A stretch of DNA of 58,052 nt from Treponema sp. GTDB taxonomy: Bacteria; Spirochaetota; Spirochaetia; Treponematales; Treponemataceae. Made by a program: the position numbers and the translations under genes. Each line of letters begins with the position of its first letter. Position 1 is the first letter of the stretch. Shown here piece after piece: positions 18,183 through 27,600 of the stretch. The notes under the pieces are model-generated. The model had not been told where the DNA came from. It saw only the letters and a list, made by a program, of their open reading frames with translations, and did not search any database. Location: assembly GCA_017962415.1 (NCBI GenBank), contig JAGCVK010000035.1:1-58052 (forward strand), given 5' to 3'.

Positions 18183-18233
18183 CAAACTATAGATTCACAG
18201 GTTAGTTGGAGGTATTTTTTGGTGTGATTTTAA

Positions 18234-18839
18234 CTAGCCTGCAAGACCGGTTTCAATAAAGTTTTCTTGAGTGTTTTTGTAAGCGTAGCTATAAAGGATT
18301 TCTGCAACATCGCGGAGAGGTTTCTTAACAGAAAGTCCGAGATTGCGTGCAAAAGAAATTGCAGCTTTTGTTGCAGCAGGATTCCAAAGTTTTGCGTTTT
18401 CAATATTGATAAAATCACAGCGCTCTGATTCTGCAATTGCTTTAATGTGTCTGTTCATTTCAGTAATTGCAGGATTTGAATGTGCATTGTAAATAGATAC
18501 AAGCGCAATTCTACAGTTTGAATTAGTTTTTTTAATGACTTCAATAAGTTTAAGATAACAGCTATCAAAATCAGACGAATTTGCTTTGAACATTGTAAGA
18601 TCTTTTTCACCGATATGAAGAATCATTGCTTCCGGATGCAAAGGTTTAATACTTGATTCAAAAATATCCTGCGCAGATTTAATTGATAAATCAGAAACGC
18701 TTTTGTTGGAAATTTTGAAGTTGAAGTCAAAAGACTGGGCAAGTTCGCCTACAGGAATTGACTTATCAAGATTGCCTCCGAATAAGATTACTCCATTTTT
18801 TTCTGTTGGCTTTGGAAACTTAAAATCATAATAAAACAT
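18234..18839 (-). CDS. SGNH/GDSL-hydrolase-like protein with degenerate active site
   Basis: A 201-residue soluble protein with the alpha/beta pattern of SGNH hydrolases: ILHIGEKDL near 93 takes the place of block III, and a 30-residue-spaced strand-helix repeat surrounds it. The GDSL serine block reads LFGGNLDKS, so the nucleophile is not where it should be, and no clear DxxH block is seen near the end. It may bind rather than cleave a ligand. It lies 40 bases downstream of the half-SWEET gene on the same strand and probably shares its transcript. No signal peptide is evident. Confidence 0.6.
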   Translation of the reverse strand: MFYYDFKFPKPTEKNGVILFGGNLDKSIPVGELAQSFDFNFKISNKSVSDLSIKSAQDIFESSIKPLHPEAMILHIGEKDLTMFKANSSDFDSCYLKLIEVIKKTNSNCRIALVSIYNAHSNPAITEMNRHIKAIAESERCDFINIENAKLWNPAATKAAISFARNLGLSVKKPLRDVAEILYSYAYKNTQENFIETGLAG

Positions 18840-18879
18840 ACTAATCCTCCTGCAAATCCTTTATAACTTTTAATATTGG

Positions 18880-19203
18880 TTAAGCTCCAAGAGGAGTTCT
18901 TACCAATTCCACTTTTTTAAGTTCGCTTTCTCTCTTGTTGTCCAATGCAACATTTCTGAAATAAACGGCAAGGTTTGTAAGTACGATTGCAAGGTTCAAG
19001 AAATAAACTGCAAGAACGTAATTCAATTGATGATTCAAAAATTTTGCGGTGATGCCTGCAACGTATCCCACAATTATCAAGATAATAAATGCAAGGCTTG
19101 TGCCTTTTGCACTTCTGGCTTTGTAGGCTTTAATTACATTTAACGGCCATGAAAAACCAAAACAAACGAGCATCATTGCCTCAAAAAGATGTCCAAATTC
19201 CAT
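18880..19203 (-). CDS. PQ-loop (SemiSWEET-like) membrane protein
   Basis: A 107-residue protein with three transmembrane segments (about 8-22, 39-57, 64-85) and the PQ-loop-like motif SWPLNVIKAYKARSAKGTS at residues 18-36, in which WP-L-N replaces PQ. Half-SWEET proteins of about 90 residues form dimers that move sugars; bacterial PQ-loop proteins of this exact signature are common and mostly uncharacterised. It is followed by the degenerate SGNH gene. Substrate unknown. Confidence 0.75.
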   Translation of the reverse strand: MEFGHLFEAMMLVCFGFSWPLNVIKAYKARSAKGTSLAFIILIIVGYVAGITAKFLNHQLNYVLAVYFLNLAIVLTNLAVYFRNVALDNKRESELKKVELVRTPLGA

Positions 19204-19338
19204 CTCAATAACTCCTTAGTCTTTTAATGTTTTCATCATAATCCTCTAAAAAAATAATTCAATTTTTTGAAAGAATTAAAAATGTTTTTTTAGTTCAAAA
19301 TTTTTTTTACTTTCAAAAGTTTTTAGAAAGGTATAAAT

Positions 19339-20988
19339 ATGATATATTTATATAGAATGGAAAGCTCAAAACCGACTAAAAAATATCGCAAAAATAACGG
19401 ACTCAATGTAATTCGCAAAGAAATCCAGCGCATTCATTTGATTTTGATTATTGTGATTACAATTCTTTTGAGTGTTGGCGGCGCTTTTACAAATGTAAAT
19501 GCAAGCGACAATGCGTTTGACCAGAATCTTCAGGATACAGCAGAATTAATTACGCGGCTTTACAGTTTTATGATTGATTCGTCACAAATAGAACTTTGTT
19601 TTTATATGGATTCAGTTGTGCGCGATTTGCCAGATGTTGATGTACTTTCTATTGTTGATACAAAAAATCAGCGAATTTATCATACAAATCACCGGTTAAT
19701 AAATACCGAGTATGACGGAACGCACCCTGATTTTGCGGCTCACCAAAAAAACTATTATACCGAAAGCGACATTGGCCCTTCTGGCCCGCAGCGCCGAACA
19801 TATTCGGCCATTTACGATAAAAACGGTGAATACAAAGGCTTTATAATGACGATTATGCTAAAGTCGTCGATTCGCTCCGTAACTTATAGAATTGTTTATA
19901 TGTTTTTGGCGGTAACCGTTGGAGCGATTTTGATTGAAATTGCGATTTGCCGAACGTTTTCCCATAAGTTGAAAAAGCGGCTTTTAGGGTATGAGCCGGA
20001 CACTTTTTCTTCAATGTTTAGAATCCGCGAAAATATACTGGAATCAATTTACGACGGAATTATTGCCGTTGATAACGAAAAAGATATTCAGTTTATAAAT
20101 AAAGCGGCACAAAAAATATTAGATTGCGAAAATTGTGATGAAAAAATCACGCAAATAAAAGAAAACGTTTTTGCAGAAAAATTTCTTGCCAGCACAATGG
20201 AAAAAGGCGAGCCGAGTCTTGGACTTCAGGAAGAAACCGAAAGCGGAACCGAGCTGGTAATAGACAGCATTCCGATAAAAGAAAATGATATAATTACGGG
20301 CGCAGTTGCAATTTTGCACGACCGCACAGAATACACAAAACTTATGGAAGAACTTGCCGGCACAAAATATCTGGTAGATTCAATGCGTGCAAATAATCAT
20401 GATTTTACAAATAAATTGCATGTAATTTTGGGGCTCATTCAAATTGGCGAATATGATAAGGCAGTTTCTTATATAGAAAATATTTCGATAATTCAGCGGC
20501 AAACATTGAGCGCAGTAATGAATGCAGTTGATAACGCTTCTTTTGCCGCTCTTTTGATTGGAAAAATTGCCCGCGCTTCAGAATGCAATGTCCGCTTTAT
20601 TTTAAAAGAAGATTCGCGCTTTAAATCCAGCGAAGTAAATGTGCCTTCCGAAGCACTTGTAACAATTGCGGGAAACCTCATAGACAACGCTTTAGATTCA
20701 ATGAACATTCAGATTTCAGATACATCAAAACAGCGCGAATTGGTTTTTGGAGTTTTTACAAAACCAGGAGCACTTTTAATCACCGTAAAAGATACAGGTT
20801 GCGGAATACCTTTGGAAATTGGCGAAAAAATATTTGAAAAAGGCTTTTCTACAAAAGGAACTGGGCGCGGAGTTGGACTATATCATACAAAGCAGCTGAT
20901 AGAAAGTCTTGGCGGTAAAATTGGTTTTGAATCCGAAAAAGATGTTGGAACCTGTTTTATAGTTACACTCGGGGGTGAAAATGTATAA
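19339..20988 (+). CDS. CitA/DcuS-family sensor histidine kinase
   Basis: Membrane sensor kinase for small extracellular ligands, typically di- or tricarboxylates. In 549 residues: transmembrane helix 34-54, a periplasmic PAS/Cache sensor 55-185, second helix 186-206, a cytoplasmic PAS domain 230-340, the phosphoacceptor in NHDFTNKLHVILGL (about 353), and the ATPase domain with NLIDNALDSM, DTGCGIP and GRGVGLYHTKQLIE. GAAAGG precedes the ATG at 19339; an ATG at 19357 is an alternative. It overlaps the response regulator by eight bases. No transporter or metabolic target lies next to the pair, so the ligand is unknown. Confidence 0.92.
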   Translation: MIYLYRMESSKPTKKYRKNNGLNVIRKEIQRIHLILIIVITILLSVGGAFTNVNASDNAFDQNLQDTAELITRLYSFMIDSSQIELCFYMDSVVRDLPDVDVLSIVDTKNQRIYHTNHRLINTEYDGTHPDFAAHQKNYYTESDIGPSGPQRRTYSAIYDKNGEYKGFIMTIMLKSSIRSVTYRIVYMFLAVTVGAILIEIAICRTFSHKLKKRLLGYEPDTFSSMFRIRENILESIYDGIIAVDNEKDIQFINKAAQKILDCENCDEKITQIKENVFAEKFLASTMEKGEPSLGLQEETESGTELVIDSIPIKENDIITGAVAILHDRTEYTKLMEELAGTKYLVDSMRANNHDFTNKLHVILGLIQIGEYDKAVSYIENISIIQRQTLSAVMNAVDNASFAALLIGKIARASECNVRFILKEDSRFKSSEVNVPSEALVTIAGNLIDNALDSMNIQISDTSKQRELVFGVFTKPGALLITVKDTGCGIPLEIGEKIFEKGFSTKGTGRGVGLYHTKQLIESLGGKIGFESEKDVGTCFIVTLGGENV

Positions 20989-21676
20989 GGTTCTGATTGT
21001 TGAAGATGATCCAATGGTTGCAATGATAAATGAACAGTACGTTCTCAAAAACAAAAATTTTAGCGTTACAAAAACTTGCCGCAACGGGCAGGAAGCGCTT
21101 GATTTTCTGGCTTCTAACAGCGTCGATTTAATCATAATGGACGTTTATATGCCTTATATGAATGGAATAGAAGCGCTAAAAGAAATCCGCGAAAAAAAAA
21201 TCAGTTCCGAAGTAATAATGGTAACAGCGGCAAATGATACAGCAACGCTCGAAGAAACAATGCATCTTGGCGTAATAGATTTTTTGATTAAGCCGTTTGC
21301 TTATGAACGATTTCAGGTTGCCCTTGAAAAATTTGCGGCCAAAGTAGAGGCGCTTCGCACAAAAGCCGATTCCGTTTTAGACCAAAGCTATGTCGACAGC
21401 ATAATTTCCAACAGCGGCTCAGCGCCTTCACTCTTAAATCCAAATGCCGAACTTCCAAAAGGCATACAAAGAAAAACCTTAGAAAAACTAAAAGAATATA
21501 TGCAGGAAAATTCCGGTTGGATTACTGGCGACGATATTTCAGAAGCCGTTGGACTTTCGTGCGTAACCGTGCGTCATTATATGGCTTTTTTAATGGAAAT
21601 GGGCATTGTAACCGGAAACATAAATTATGAAACTGGTGGCCGCCCAAGTATGCTTTACAGATTCACAAAAAAATAA
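20981..21676 (+). CDS. CitB/DcuR-family response regulator
   Basis: A 231-residue DNA-binding response regulator, partner of the kinase it overlaps. Receiver: acidic pair EDDP near 8, phosphoacceptor aspartate in IIMDVYMPYMNG near 55, lysine in LIKPFAYERF near 104. The C-terminal part (about 155-231) carries a helix-turn-helix, ITGDDISEAVGLSCVTVRHY, with the wing GGRPSMLYRF, as in CitB/DcuR regulators. I take ATG 20981 rather than the GTG at 20975, because GGGGGTG just before it serves as ribosome site. Confidence 0.92.
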   Translation: MYKVLIVEDDPMVAMINEQYVLKNKNFSVTKTCRNGQEALDFLASNSVDLIIMDVYMPYMNGIEALKEIREKKISSEVIMVTAANDTATLEETMHLGVIDFLIKPFAYERFQVALEKFAAKVEALRTKADSVLDQSYVDSIISNSGSAPSLLNPNAELPKGIQRKTLEKLKEYMQENSGWITGDDISEAVGLSCVTVRHYMAFLMEMGIVTGNINYETGGRPSMLYRFTKK

Positions 21677-21711
21677 AAATATGTTAATTTCGATTTGGGA
21701 ATAATCTAAAT

Positions 21712-23124
21712 ATGAAATTAAATAAAATTATTGCATTGCTTTTTGCGCTAACAATTGTTGCGCCTGTTTTTTGTGAAGATGATAATCAGAATGAGAAAAT
21801 TTTTGACCAAACCGAAAATTATTCTTATACCAAAAAGGATTTTCGTCATATTTCAATAGCTTTTACAGAAGTGCTTCTCGATAATCTGATTGTAAATGCT
21901 TATGGCCGAATGGTTATGAAAGCCGATTATGCAAAAATCGATATTGATACAATGTGGGATAATATTACGCACGCCTGGGTTTGGGATCAGGATAGATTTT
22001 TGATGAATCAGCTTGGCCATCCGTTGCAAGGCTCGTTTTACCACGTTGCAGCCCGCGCTAATGGAATGAATTATTACGAAGGACTTGGGCTTTCACTTAC
22101 AGGCTCGTTTCTTTGGGAAGAATTAATGGAAAATTCCCGCCCTTCGTTAAATGATGTTGTAACAACTCCAATTGCCGGAAGTATTCTTGGAGAGATTTTT
22201 CACAGATTGTATTGCGAAGTGCTCAATAAAAATCAGTTTTTGGCTTTTTTTGTTAGCCCTCAAGACGGATTTAACTTTTTTATAACAGGCGATCGTCCGG
22301 TTGCGCCAAACGACCATATTTCCGATATTTCTTTGTATTTTGGTGGCGGCGTTAGCGGCGGAAAGATTTCAAACAGCGAGCTTTTGAGTTCTAAAAATAA
22401 TATTGTGCCTTCTTTTGGCGGCGGAATGCGTTTGATTTACGGCGAGCCTTATCGCAAACGTTTTACAGAGCCGTTTTCACAGTTTAATGTTACGTTTTTT
22501 GGGCATGGAATGCCTGGTGATTTTGAAGCGGAGCTTTTTACAGACGGAATGCTTTTTGCAGGAACTACGTCGTCAAAGCAAACATATACGTCGTTTGGAA
22601 TGAATCTTATTTATGAATTTATTTACGCAAATGATATTAATTATGCAAAAACTGGTTTAGGTTTTTCTTTAAAACAGGAAAATCTTATTTCAGATGAAAC
22701 TAGTCTCCGCTGGAATGCAAATGTAAACGCAAATCTCATGGGCGGTTCGGAAAACTATTATTTGAATTCGCAGGAAAAATTCTATTCAGAAAATGGGCTT
22801 GAGCAGCGGCTTTACAATCTTGGACTTGGCGGCGGCGCTTACATTAACGCCGAATTTGAAAATAAAAAAGCGGGGCTTTTGCGTTTGGCTGCAAATGTAA
22901 ATGGTCTTTGGTACATTCCGCCGGCCATTCAGGACGAAGGTTCAGAAGGCGGCGCTTTAGTATTCTTCTGCCAGGCTGATTATGAGCATAAAGTTTATAA
23001 AAACTGGTGGCTTGGAGCAAGCGTTTTTTACTATCACAAAAATGATTTTTATAAAGAGCTTGAAGATATTCAGCAGGATTATTTTAGAGCAGGCCTTTAT
23101 ATTTTAAAAAAGTTTGGCGATTAA
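21712..23124 (+). CDS. DUF3943 exported protein
   Basis: A 470-residue exported protein with a signal peptide (residues 1-21, cleavage near VFC-EDD). The first half carries the DUF3943 pattern: a membrane-facing start, HPLQGSFYHVAARANG near 103-118, the TGSFLWEELMEN region and the glycine-rich IAGSILGEIFHR near 155. The second half is beta-rich with alternating hydrophobic positions and may be a barrel. DUF3943 has no known function; members are outer-membrane or periplasmic in Gram-negative and spirochaete genomes. GGGA precedes the start. It follows the two-component pair by 35 bases, so a link in expression is possible but not shown. Confidence 0.75.
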   Translation: MKLNKIIALLFALTIVAPVFCEDDNQNEKIFDQTENYSYTKKDFRHISIAFTEVLLDNLIVNAYGRMVMKADYAKIDIDTMWDNITHAWVWDQDRFLMNQLGHPLQGSFYHVAARANGMNYYEGLGLSLTGSFLWEELMENSRPSLNDVVTTPIAGSILGEIFHRLYCEVLNKNQFLAFFVSPQDGFNFFITGDRPVAPNDHISDISLYFGGGVSGGKISNSELLSSKNNIVPSFGGGMRLIYGEPYRKRFTEPFSQFNVTFFGHGMPGDFEAELFTDGMLFAGTTSSKQTYTSFGMNLIYEFIYANDINYAKTGLGFSLKQENLISDETSLRWNANVNANLMGGSENYYLNSQEKFYSENGLEQRLYNLGLGGGAYINAEFENKKAGLLRLAANVNGLWYIPPAIQDEGSEGGALVFFCQADYEHKVYKNWWLGASVFYYHKNDFYKELEDIQQDYFRAGLYILKKFGD

Positions 23125-23164
23125 GTTTTTAGACTGGTTTGAGTTTGCGCGAATTGATTTTGTT

Positions 23165-24361
23165 TTACAATCCGCGCGCCCAAGCGTAAGTGCTAAGATA
23201 AGGGTCTGGGCGAACTGGCGCTGAAGTTGCGTAAAGTTCGTCTATTTGGCCGTCATCGTTAATTTTTCCAATTCTGATTACTTTGTACAAATGTTGATTT
23301 GAGCCGTCAATTGTTACAATTCCTTCTGGAGCTGTAAAACTCATACCTTTTGCTGCAATTCTAACTGGTTCAACTTCAAAAGTGCCGGCTCGCTCGCAAG
23401 ACGCAGCCCAAAGATTTACCGCAATGTAAGCAGCTTCAACCGGATCTCCAATTTCGCGTTCGGTGCCAAATTGTTCTTTATAATCTGAAACAAATTTTTT
23501 ATTTTTTGCAGTTTCAGTTGATTCAAAATAATTCCACGAAACATAATGCCCGCTAAGTTTTAACGCGCCAATATTTGCAATTTCGCCTTCTGCAATCGAA
23601 AAACTCATAACCGGAATATCATTTGCTGTAATACCGCTGTAAGTTAGCTGCGTAAAAAAGTAAAGGTTTGAATCTCCGTTGAGCGTGTTTATAATTACAT
23701 CGGGTTTTAGCCTTTGGATTTCATCAATAATACTAATAAAGTTTGATTCATGCATAGAAACGTAACTTTCGCCTACGCAAGTGCCGCCAAGATTCTTAAG
23801 TTGCGCTTTTATGATTTTATTTGCAGTTCGCGGGAAAATATAATCACTTCCAATCAAATAAAGGCGTTTTCCTATATTTTCAATGCAATAATTGATTGCC
23901 GGCACAACCTGCTGATTTGGAGAAGCTCCCATATACATAATATTTGGGCTTGCTTCAAAACCTTCGTACTGAACCGGATACCACAAAAGATTGTAAAGTT
24001 CTTCTACAATAGGTTTTACAGCTTTTCTTGAATCAGAAGTCCAGCAGCCAAAAATTGTTGCAACCTTATCTTCTTCGATTAACTTGCGGGCTTTGTCGGC
24101 AAAAACTTTTGGATTGCTTTTTCCGTCTTCTTCAATCGGTTTAATCTGGTAGCCAAGAATGCCGCCGCGTGCATTAATTTCTTTTATAGCAAGAAGTTCC
24201 GCGTCGAGAACTGCAATTTCGCTGCTTGCCATTGTGCCAGTTTGCGAATGCAAAAGTCCAACTTTTACAAATTTATTTTTGTTATTAGAACATGAACAAA
24301 AAATCAATGTGCATAAAAATAGCCCAAAAGCTGCGTTTTTAATAATCAGATTATTTTTCAT
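23165..24361 (-). CDS. UrtA/AmiC-like substrate-binding lipoprotein (no transporter genes adjacent)
   Basis: A 398-residue lipoprotein (signal peptide to LIFCSC, lipid cysteine near 24) of the branched-chain amide/urea binding family: VGLLHSQTGTMA near 34, LAIKEINARGGILGYQI near 56, the FGCWTSDSRKAVKPIVE segment near 100 and the WYPVQYEGFEASPNIMY segment near 128 are all urea/short-amide (UrtA, FmdD, AmiC) signatures. No permease or ATPase of a urea transporter is beside it. Instead it lies 18 bases downstream of a sensor cyclase on the same strand, with GGAGAG before the ATG. I infer it may feed ligand information to that cyclase rather than to a transporter. Confidence 0.85.
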   Translation of the reverse strand: MKNNLIIKNAAFGLFLCTLIFCSCSNNKNKFVKVGLLHSQTGTMASSEIAVLDAELLAIKEINARGGILGYQIKPIEEDGKSNPKVFADKARKLIEEDKVATIFGCWTSDSRKAVKPIVEELYNLLWYPVQYEGFEASPNIMYMGASPNQQVVPAINYCIENIGKRLYLIGSDYIFPRTANKIIKAQLKNLGGTCVGESYVSMHESNFISIIDEIQRLKPDVIINTLNGDSNLYFFTQLTYSGITANDIPVMSFSIAEGEIANIGALKLSGHYVSWNYFESTETAKNKKFVSDYKEQFGTEREIGDPVEAAYIAVNLWAASCERAGTFEVEPVRIAAKGMSFTAPEGIVTIDGSNQHLYKVIRIGKINDDGQIDELYATSAPVRPDPYLSTYAWARGL

Positions 24362-24379
24362 AAACTCTCCAAAATGATT

Positions 24380-27300
24380 TTAGAAAATTACATCATAAGT
24401 TTTCATTCGGCCTTTGCCTTTTACATCGCATTCAATAGGCTCGCTGAATTTATAAGAAGTGCCTTCAAGTTGATTCTTTAGGTCTTCTGTGATTCTAATT
24501 CCGCCCGGACTTGCAAGAGATTCCATTCGGCTTGCAACATTTACGGTATTTCCCCAAACATCATAAATAAACTTTGTAGTTCCAATTACGCCGGCAGTAA
24601 CTGGCCCGCAATTTAGCCCGATTCTGATTTGCAATTTGATTTGTGCAGTTTCGTTGTATTTTGCAAGGTCTTCGTAAATTCCTTTTGCAAATTCAATCAT
24701 AATTTTTGCATGATTCGGGTTTTCTTCTGGAACTCCGCAAGCGGCCATATAAGCGTCTCCAATTGTTTTGATTTTTTCTACGCCAAGCTCTTTTGCGCGT
24801 TCGTCAAAGCGGCTAAAAAGGTCGTTTAATGCGCTTACAATTTCCTGCGCGGTATGTCCGCTTGAAACATTTGTAAAGCCAACAATATCAGAAAAGAGAA
24901 GTGTAACGCTTTCGAAATTTTCACCAAAAGATTTTACGCCGGAAGTTTGCTTAAGTTTGTCGGCAATTTTATCTGGCAAAATAGAACGCAAAAGTCTGTC
25001 TGATTTATCTTTTTCAATTTCAAGATCTGCGGTGCGAACCTGCACAAGAGCTTCGAGCCGCATATTTTCAATTTTGATTCTGCGTTCGCGTTGATAGAAA
25101 GTTATACAAACCGTTGCAATAATTATCGTAACAAAAATCACCCAGAAAATCGGCCGTTGATAAATGTACGGTTTTTGATAGAAAAACATCATTTCATCGT
25201 TGTTAGATTTAATTCCGTTGCCGTTTATTGCGTAAACCATAAAGGAATGCTTTCCCGGTGTTAAATTTGTGTAAGAAACAATTCGTTCGCGAGACGGAAT
25301 CGAATAATCCTGTTCAAAATTTGTGAGCAAATGCGAAAATAAAACTCTTTCGGGCGCATCAAAACTGATTCCGGTAAATTTAATATCAATTCTTTTTGTT
25401 CCCGGATTTAGAATAATCATATTGTTTGTATTTTTGAGTTCTACAGAATCAACCGTTATTGTTTGAATTTGTACAAGCGGTGTTATTGTGTTGTCGTGAG
25501 TTTTTAGCGGGTCGAAAACTGCAATTCCGTCAACAAGGGTAAACCATAAACGGCCGTGCTTATCGATTGCGGAAAGTGCAGTTGAAGTCGTGCCGTCTGA
25601 ATCAAGACCGTCGTTTTTATTGTAATATTTTGTATTAACCGTTTTTTTGATTCCAGAAAATACTTCTTCAATTTCGTTCATACTGATTGCTGCAATTCCG
25701 TGATTATTTGTAATCCAGGCATTTCGTGAATTATCAAATAAAATCTGGAAAACAGAATTAGTTCCGATTCCATTTTCAGAATTCAAAGTATCATATTGTT
25801 GCGCTGTAAAAGTTGTTGCATCAAAATTTGTAATTCGAGTGATTCCGCTTCCGGTGCAAATCCAGTAGCAGCCTCTTGTGTCTTGCGAAATCTTAAAAAT
25901 TACGTTTCCGGCAATTCCGTTGGTAGAAGTAAGATGTCCGACAATTTCTTCATTTTTCATAAGAAAAATTCCGCCGCCGTCTGTTCCAATCCAAATAATT
26001 CCCTGCGAATCTTTGTAAAGTGCCATAACATATTCTGTATCAAGGCCGGTTGTTTGTTTGTAAGAGCGAATTGTTCCGTCTTTGTGGATTATGCTAAGGC
26101 CGGTTGTTGTTCCAACATAATATTCATCTGTTGCAGATTCAATTGCAACACGAACTTTGTTTCCGGCAAGGCCATTATCGGTTGTCCAGCTTTTGATTGT
26201 TTTTCCGTCGTACAGAAGTTGTGCGGGTTTTGTATAACAGCTTACAAGAAGTTTGCCGTCTTTTGTTGCTTCAACGTGCCTTATTCTAAGGCCTTTTGTG
26301 AATCTTGTGAGCTGATTTTCTTCGGGTTCATCATTAAAAAAGCATTTTACGCCAGTATCGGTTCCAGCCCAAACTTTTCCGTCTAAAGTTTCGGCAATTG
26401 CATTTACTGTAACGCCAAGTTTGTGCATTTTGAATTTTCCGAGCGTCATTTTTCCAATGCCGTTTCGGTCTGTTGCAAACCAGATATTTCCTTCGCGGTC
26501 TTGAATAATTCGGTTTATGTTTGAAGAACCGAGTTCTGGCGCGCCTTTGTATTCAATAAAATGTCCGTCTGTGTAAACAACAAGGCCGCGTTCAGTTCCA
26601 AACCATATAATTCCATTTTTATCTTGAAGAATTGACCAGGTTGGAATGTGATCGAGAATTGTTCCCGTGTGAAGAATCTCGATTGCTCCGTTGTACATAG
26701 TTGCAATGCCTTTTTCGCCAAGCGCAACCCAAAATTTCCCCTGATGATCCTGGCGGATTGCAGTTGCAAAATAAGTTGAATACTTGTCAAAACCTGGTTG
26801 AGGTTTAAAAAGCCCGTCTACGCAAAGAAAAAGCCCGTTTTCGTTGGAAGTTGTAAGCCAAACCCGGCCGGCTGAATCACAAAAAAGATTAGAAGCAATT
26901 ACGCCATTTGCAGTAGTTCCAGCGTCAAATTGCGGTGTAATCAGTTTTCCGTCTGGAGTAAGGTAAACTACGCCGCCTGCAGTTCCAATCCAAATGTTGC
27001 CGCGTTTGTCTTCGCATAAAGTTCTGATAGAATTATTTGGAAGACCGTTTTCGATAGTGTAAAGTTTATTTCCAGAATCAGAAATTTTTTGAAGACCTTC
27101 GTCATTCGAGCCAAGCCATATATCGCCGCGAGAATCTTGAATAATAGTTCGAACAGAAACAATTCCAAAATCAGAATCAGAAGCACGATTAAAGGTTTTA
27201 AATTCAACACCGTCAAAAGTTACAAGACCTTCGTAAGTTCCAATGTTTATGTAACCGTCTGTTGTTTGATAAATATCATTTGCTGTGGCACCAGAAAGGC

Positions 27301-27412
27301 CACCAATTGCGTTCCAGGATTGATAGACGTAATTATCGAAGAAAGTGTTTTGAGCAAAAACTAATGAGAACGTCGCAAAAAAGGAGAATATTAAACTGAC
27401 AAACTTTCTCAT
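24380..27412 (-). CDS. Periplasmic-propeller receptor adenylate cyclase
   Basis: A 1010-residue inner-membrane receptor. Signal peptide 1-20; residues 25-650 are two-component-regulator propeller repeats (recurring GNIWIGT, GIIWFGTERGL, GIIWIGTDGGGIF units), residues 660-735 a Y_Y_Y domain, one transmembrane helix about 747-768, a coiled coil, then a class III nucleotide cyclase domain (about 810-1000). Metal aspartates are in LFSDIVGFT and KTIGDAYMA; the base-selecting lysine (EKIKTIGD) and aspartate (YDVWG) predict ATP, hence cAMP; the transition-state Asn and Arg are in NTVNVASRME. This architecture is best known fused to histidine kinases; here the output is a cyclase. No ribosome site is evident before the ATG at 27412. 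The UrtA-like gene follows. Confidence 0.9.
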   Translation of the reverse strand: MRKFVSLIFSFFATFSLVFAQNTFFDNYVYQSWNAIGGLSGATANDIYQTTDGYINIGTYEGLVTFDGVEFKTFNRASDSDFGIVSVRTIIQDSRGDIWLGSNDEGLQKISDSGNKLYTIENGLPNNSIRTLCEDKRGNIWIGTAGGVVYLTPDGKLITPQFDAGTTANGVIASNLFCDSAGRVWLTTSNENGLFLCVDGLFKPQPGFDKYSTYFATAIRQDHQGKFWVALGEKGIATMYNGAIEILHTGTILDHIPTWSILQDKNGIIWFGTERGLVVYTDGHFIEYKGAPELGSSNINRIIQDREGNIWFATDRNGIGKMTLGKFKMHKLGVTVNAIAETLDGKVWAGTDTGVKCFFNDEPEENQLTRFTKGLRIRHVEATKDGKLLVSCYTKPAQLLYDGKTIKSWTTDNGLAGNKVRVAIESATDEYYVGTTTGLSIIHKDGTIRSYKQTTGLDTEYVMALYKDSQGIIWIGTDGGGIFLMKNEEIVGHLTSTNGIAGNVIFKISQDTRGCYWICTGSGITRITNFDATTFTAQQYDTLNSENGIGTNSVFQILFDNSRNAWITNNHGIAAISMNEIEEVFSGIKKTVNTKYYNKNDGLDSDGTTSTALSAIDKHGRLWFTLVDGIAVFDPLKTHDNTITPLVQIQTITVDSVELKNTNNMIILNPGTKRIDIKFTGISFDAPERVLFSHLLTNFEQDYSIPSRERIVSYTNLTPGKHSFMVYAINGNGIKSNNDEMMFFYQKPYIYQRPIFWVIFVTIIIATVCITFYQRERRIKIENMRLEALVQVRTADLEIEKDKSDRLLRSILPDKIADKLKQTSGVKSFGENFESVTLLFSDIVGFTNVSSGHTAQEIVSALNDLFSRFDERAKELGVEKIKTIGDAYMAACGVPEENPNHAKIMIEFAKGIYEDLAKYNETAQIKLQIRIGLNCGPVTAGVIGTTKFIYDVWGNTVNVASRMESLASPGGIRITEDLKNQLEGTSYKFSEPIECDVKGKGRMKTYDVIF

Positions 27413-27483
27413 AACAATAATTATTTATCAGATTTAACATAAAAGCAAATTTTTTTTATGTAGCCTTTACTGCAGATTGATTG

Positions 27484-27568
27484 TATAATTGTTTAATATG
27501 CAAACAAGATTATTGCATAATAAGGAAGAAATTTTGAAACTTCCTTAAAATATCTTTGTTTTGCATAT
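27484..27568 (+). promoter_or_regulatory. TATAAT promoter and predicted three-way-junction leader
   Basis: TATAAT at 27484-27489 places transcription near 27496. From exactly there, ATATGCAAACAAGAT (27496-27510) can pair with 27552-27568 (15 pairs, two single-base bulges). Inside are two hairpins: TTATT/AATAA (27510-27514/27519-27523) and TAAGGAAG/CTTCCTTA (27521-27528/27540-27547); the two share three bases, so they may be alternatives. The -35 region is weak. Confidence 0.45.
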
Positions 27569-27600
27569 ACAAATTCTTATGGAGTCGTAAAGAAGCTATT

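Noticed and set aside
23165-24361. UrtA-like protein as part of a urea ABC transporter
   Set aside because: No urea permease or ATPase gene is within the window; the neighbour is a cyclase.
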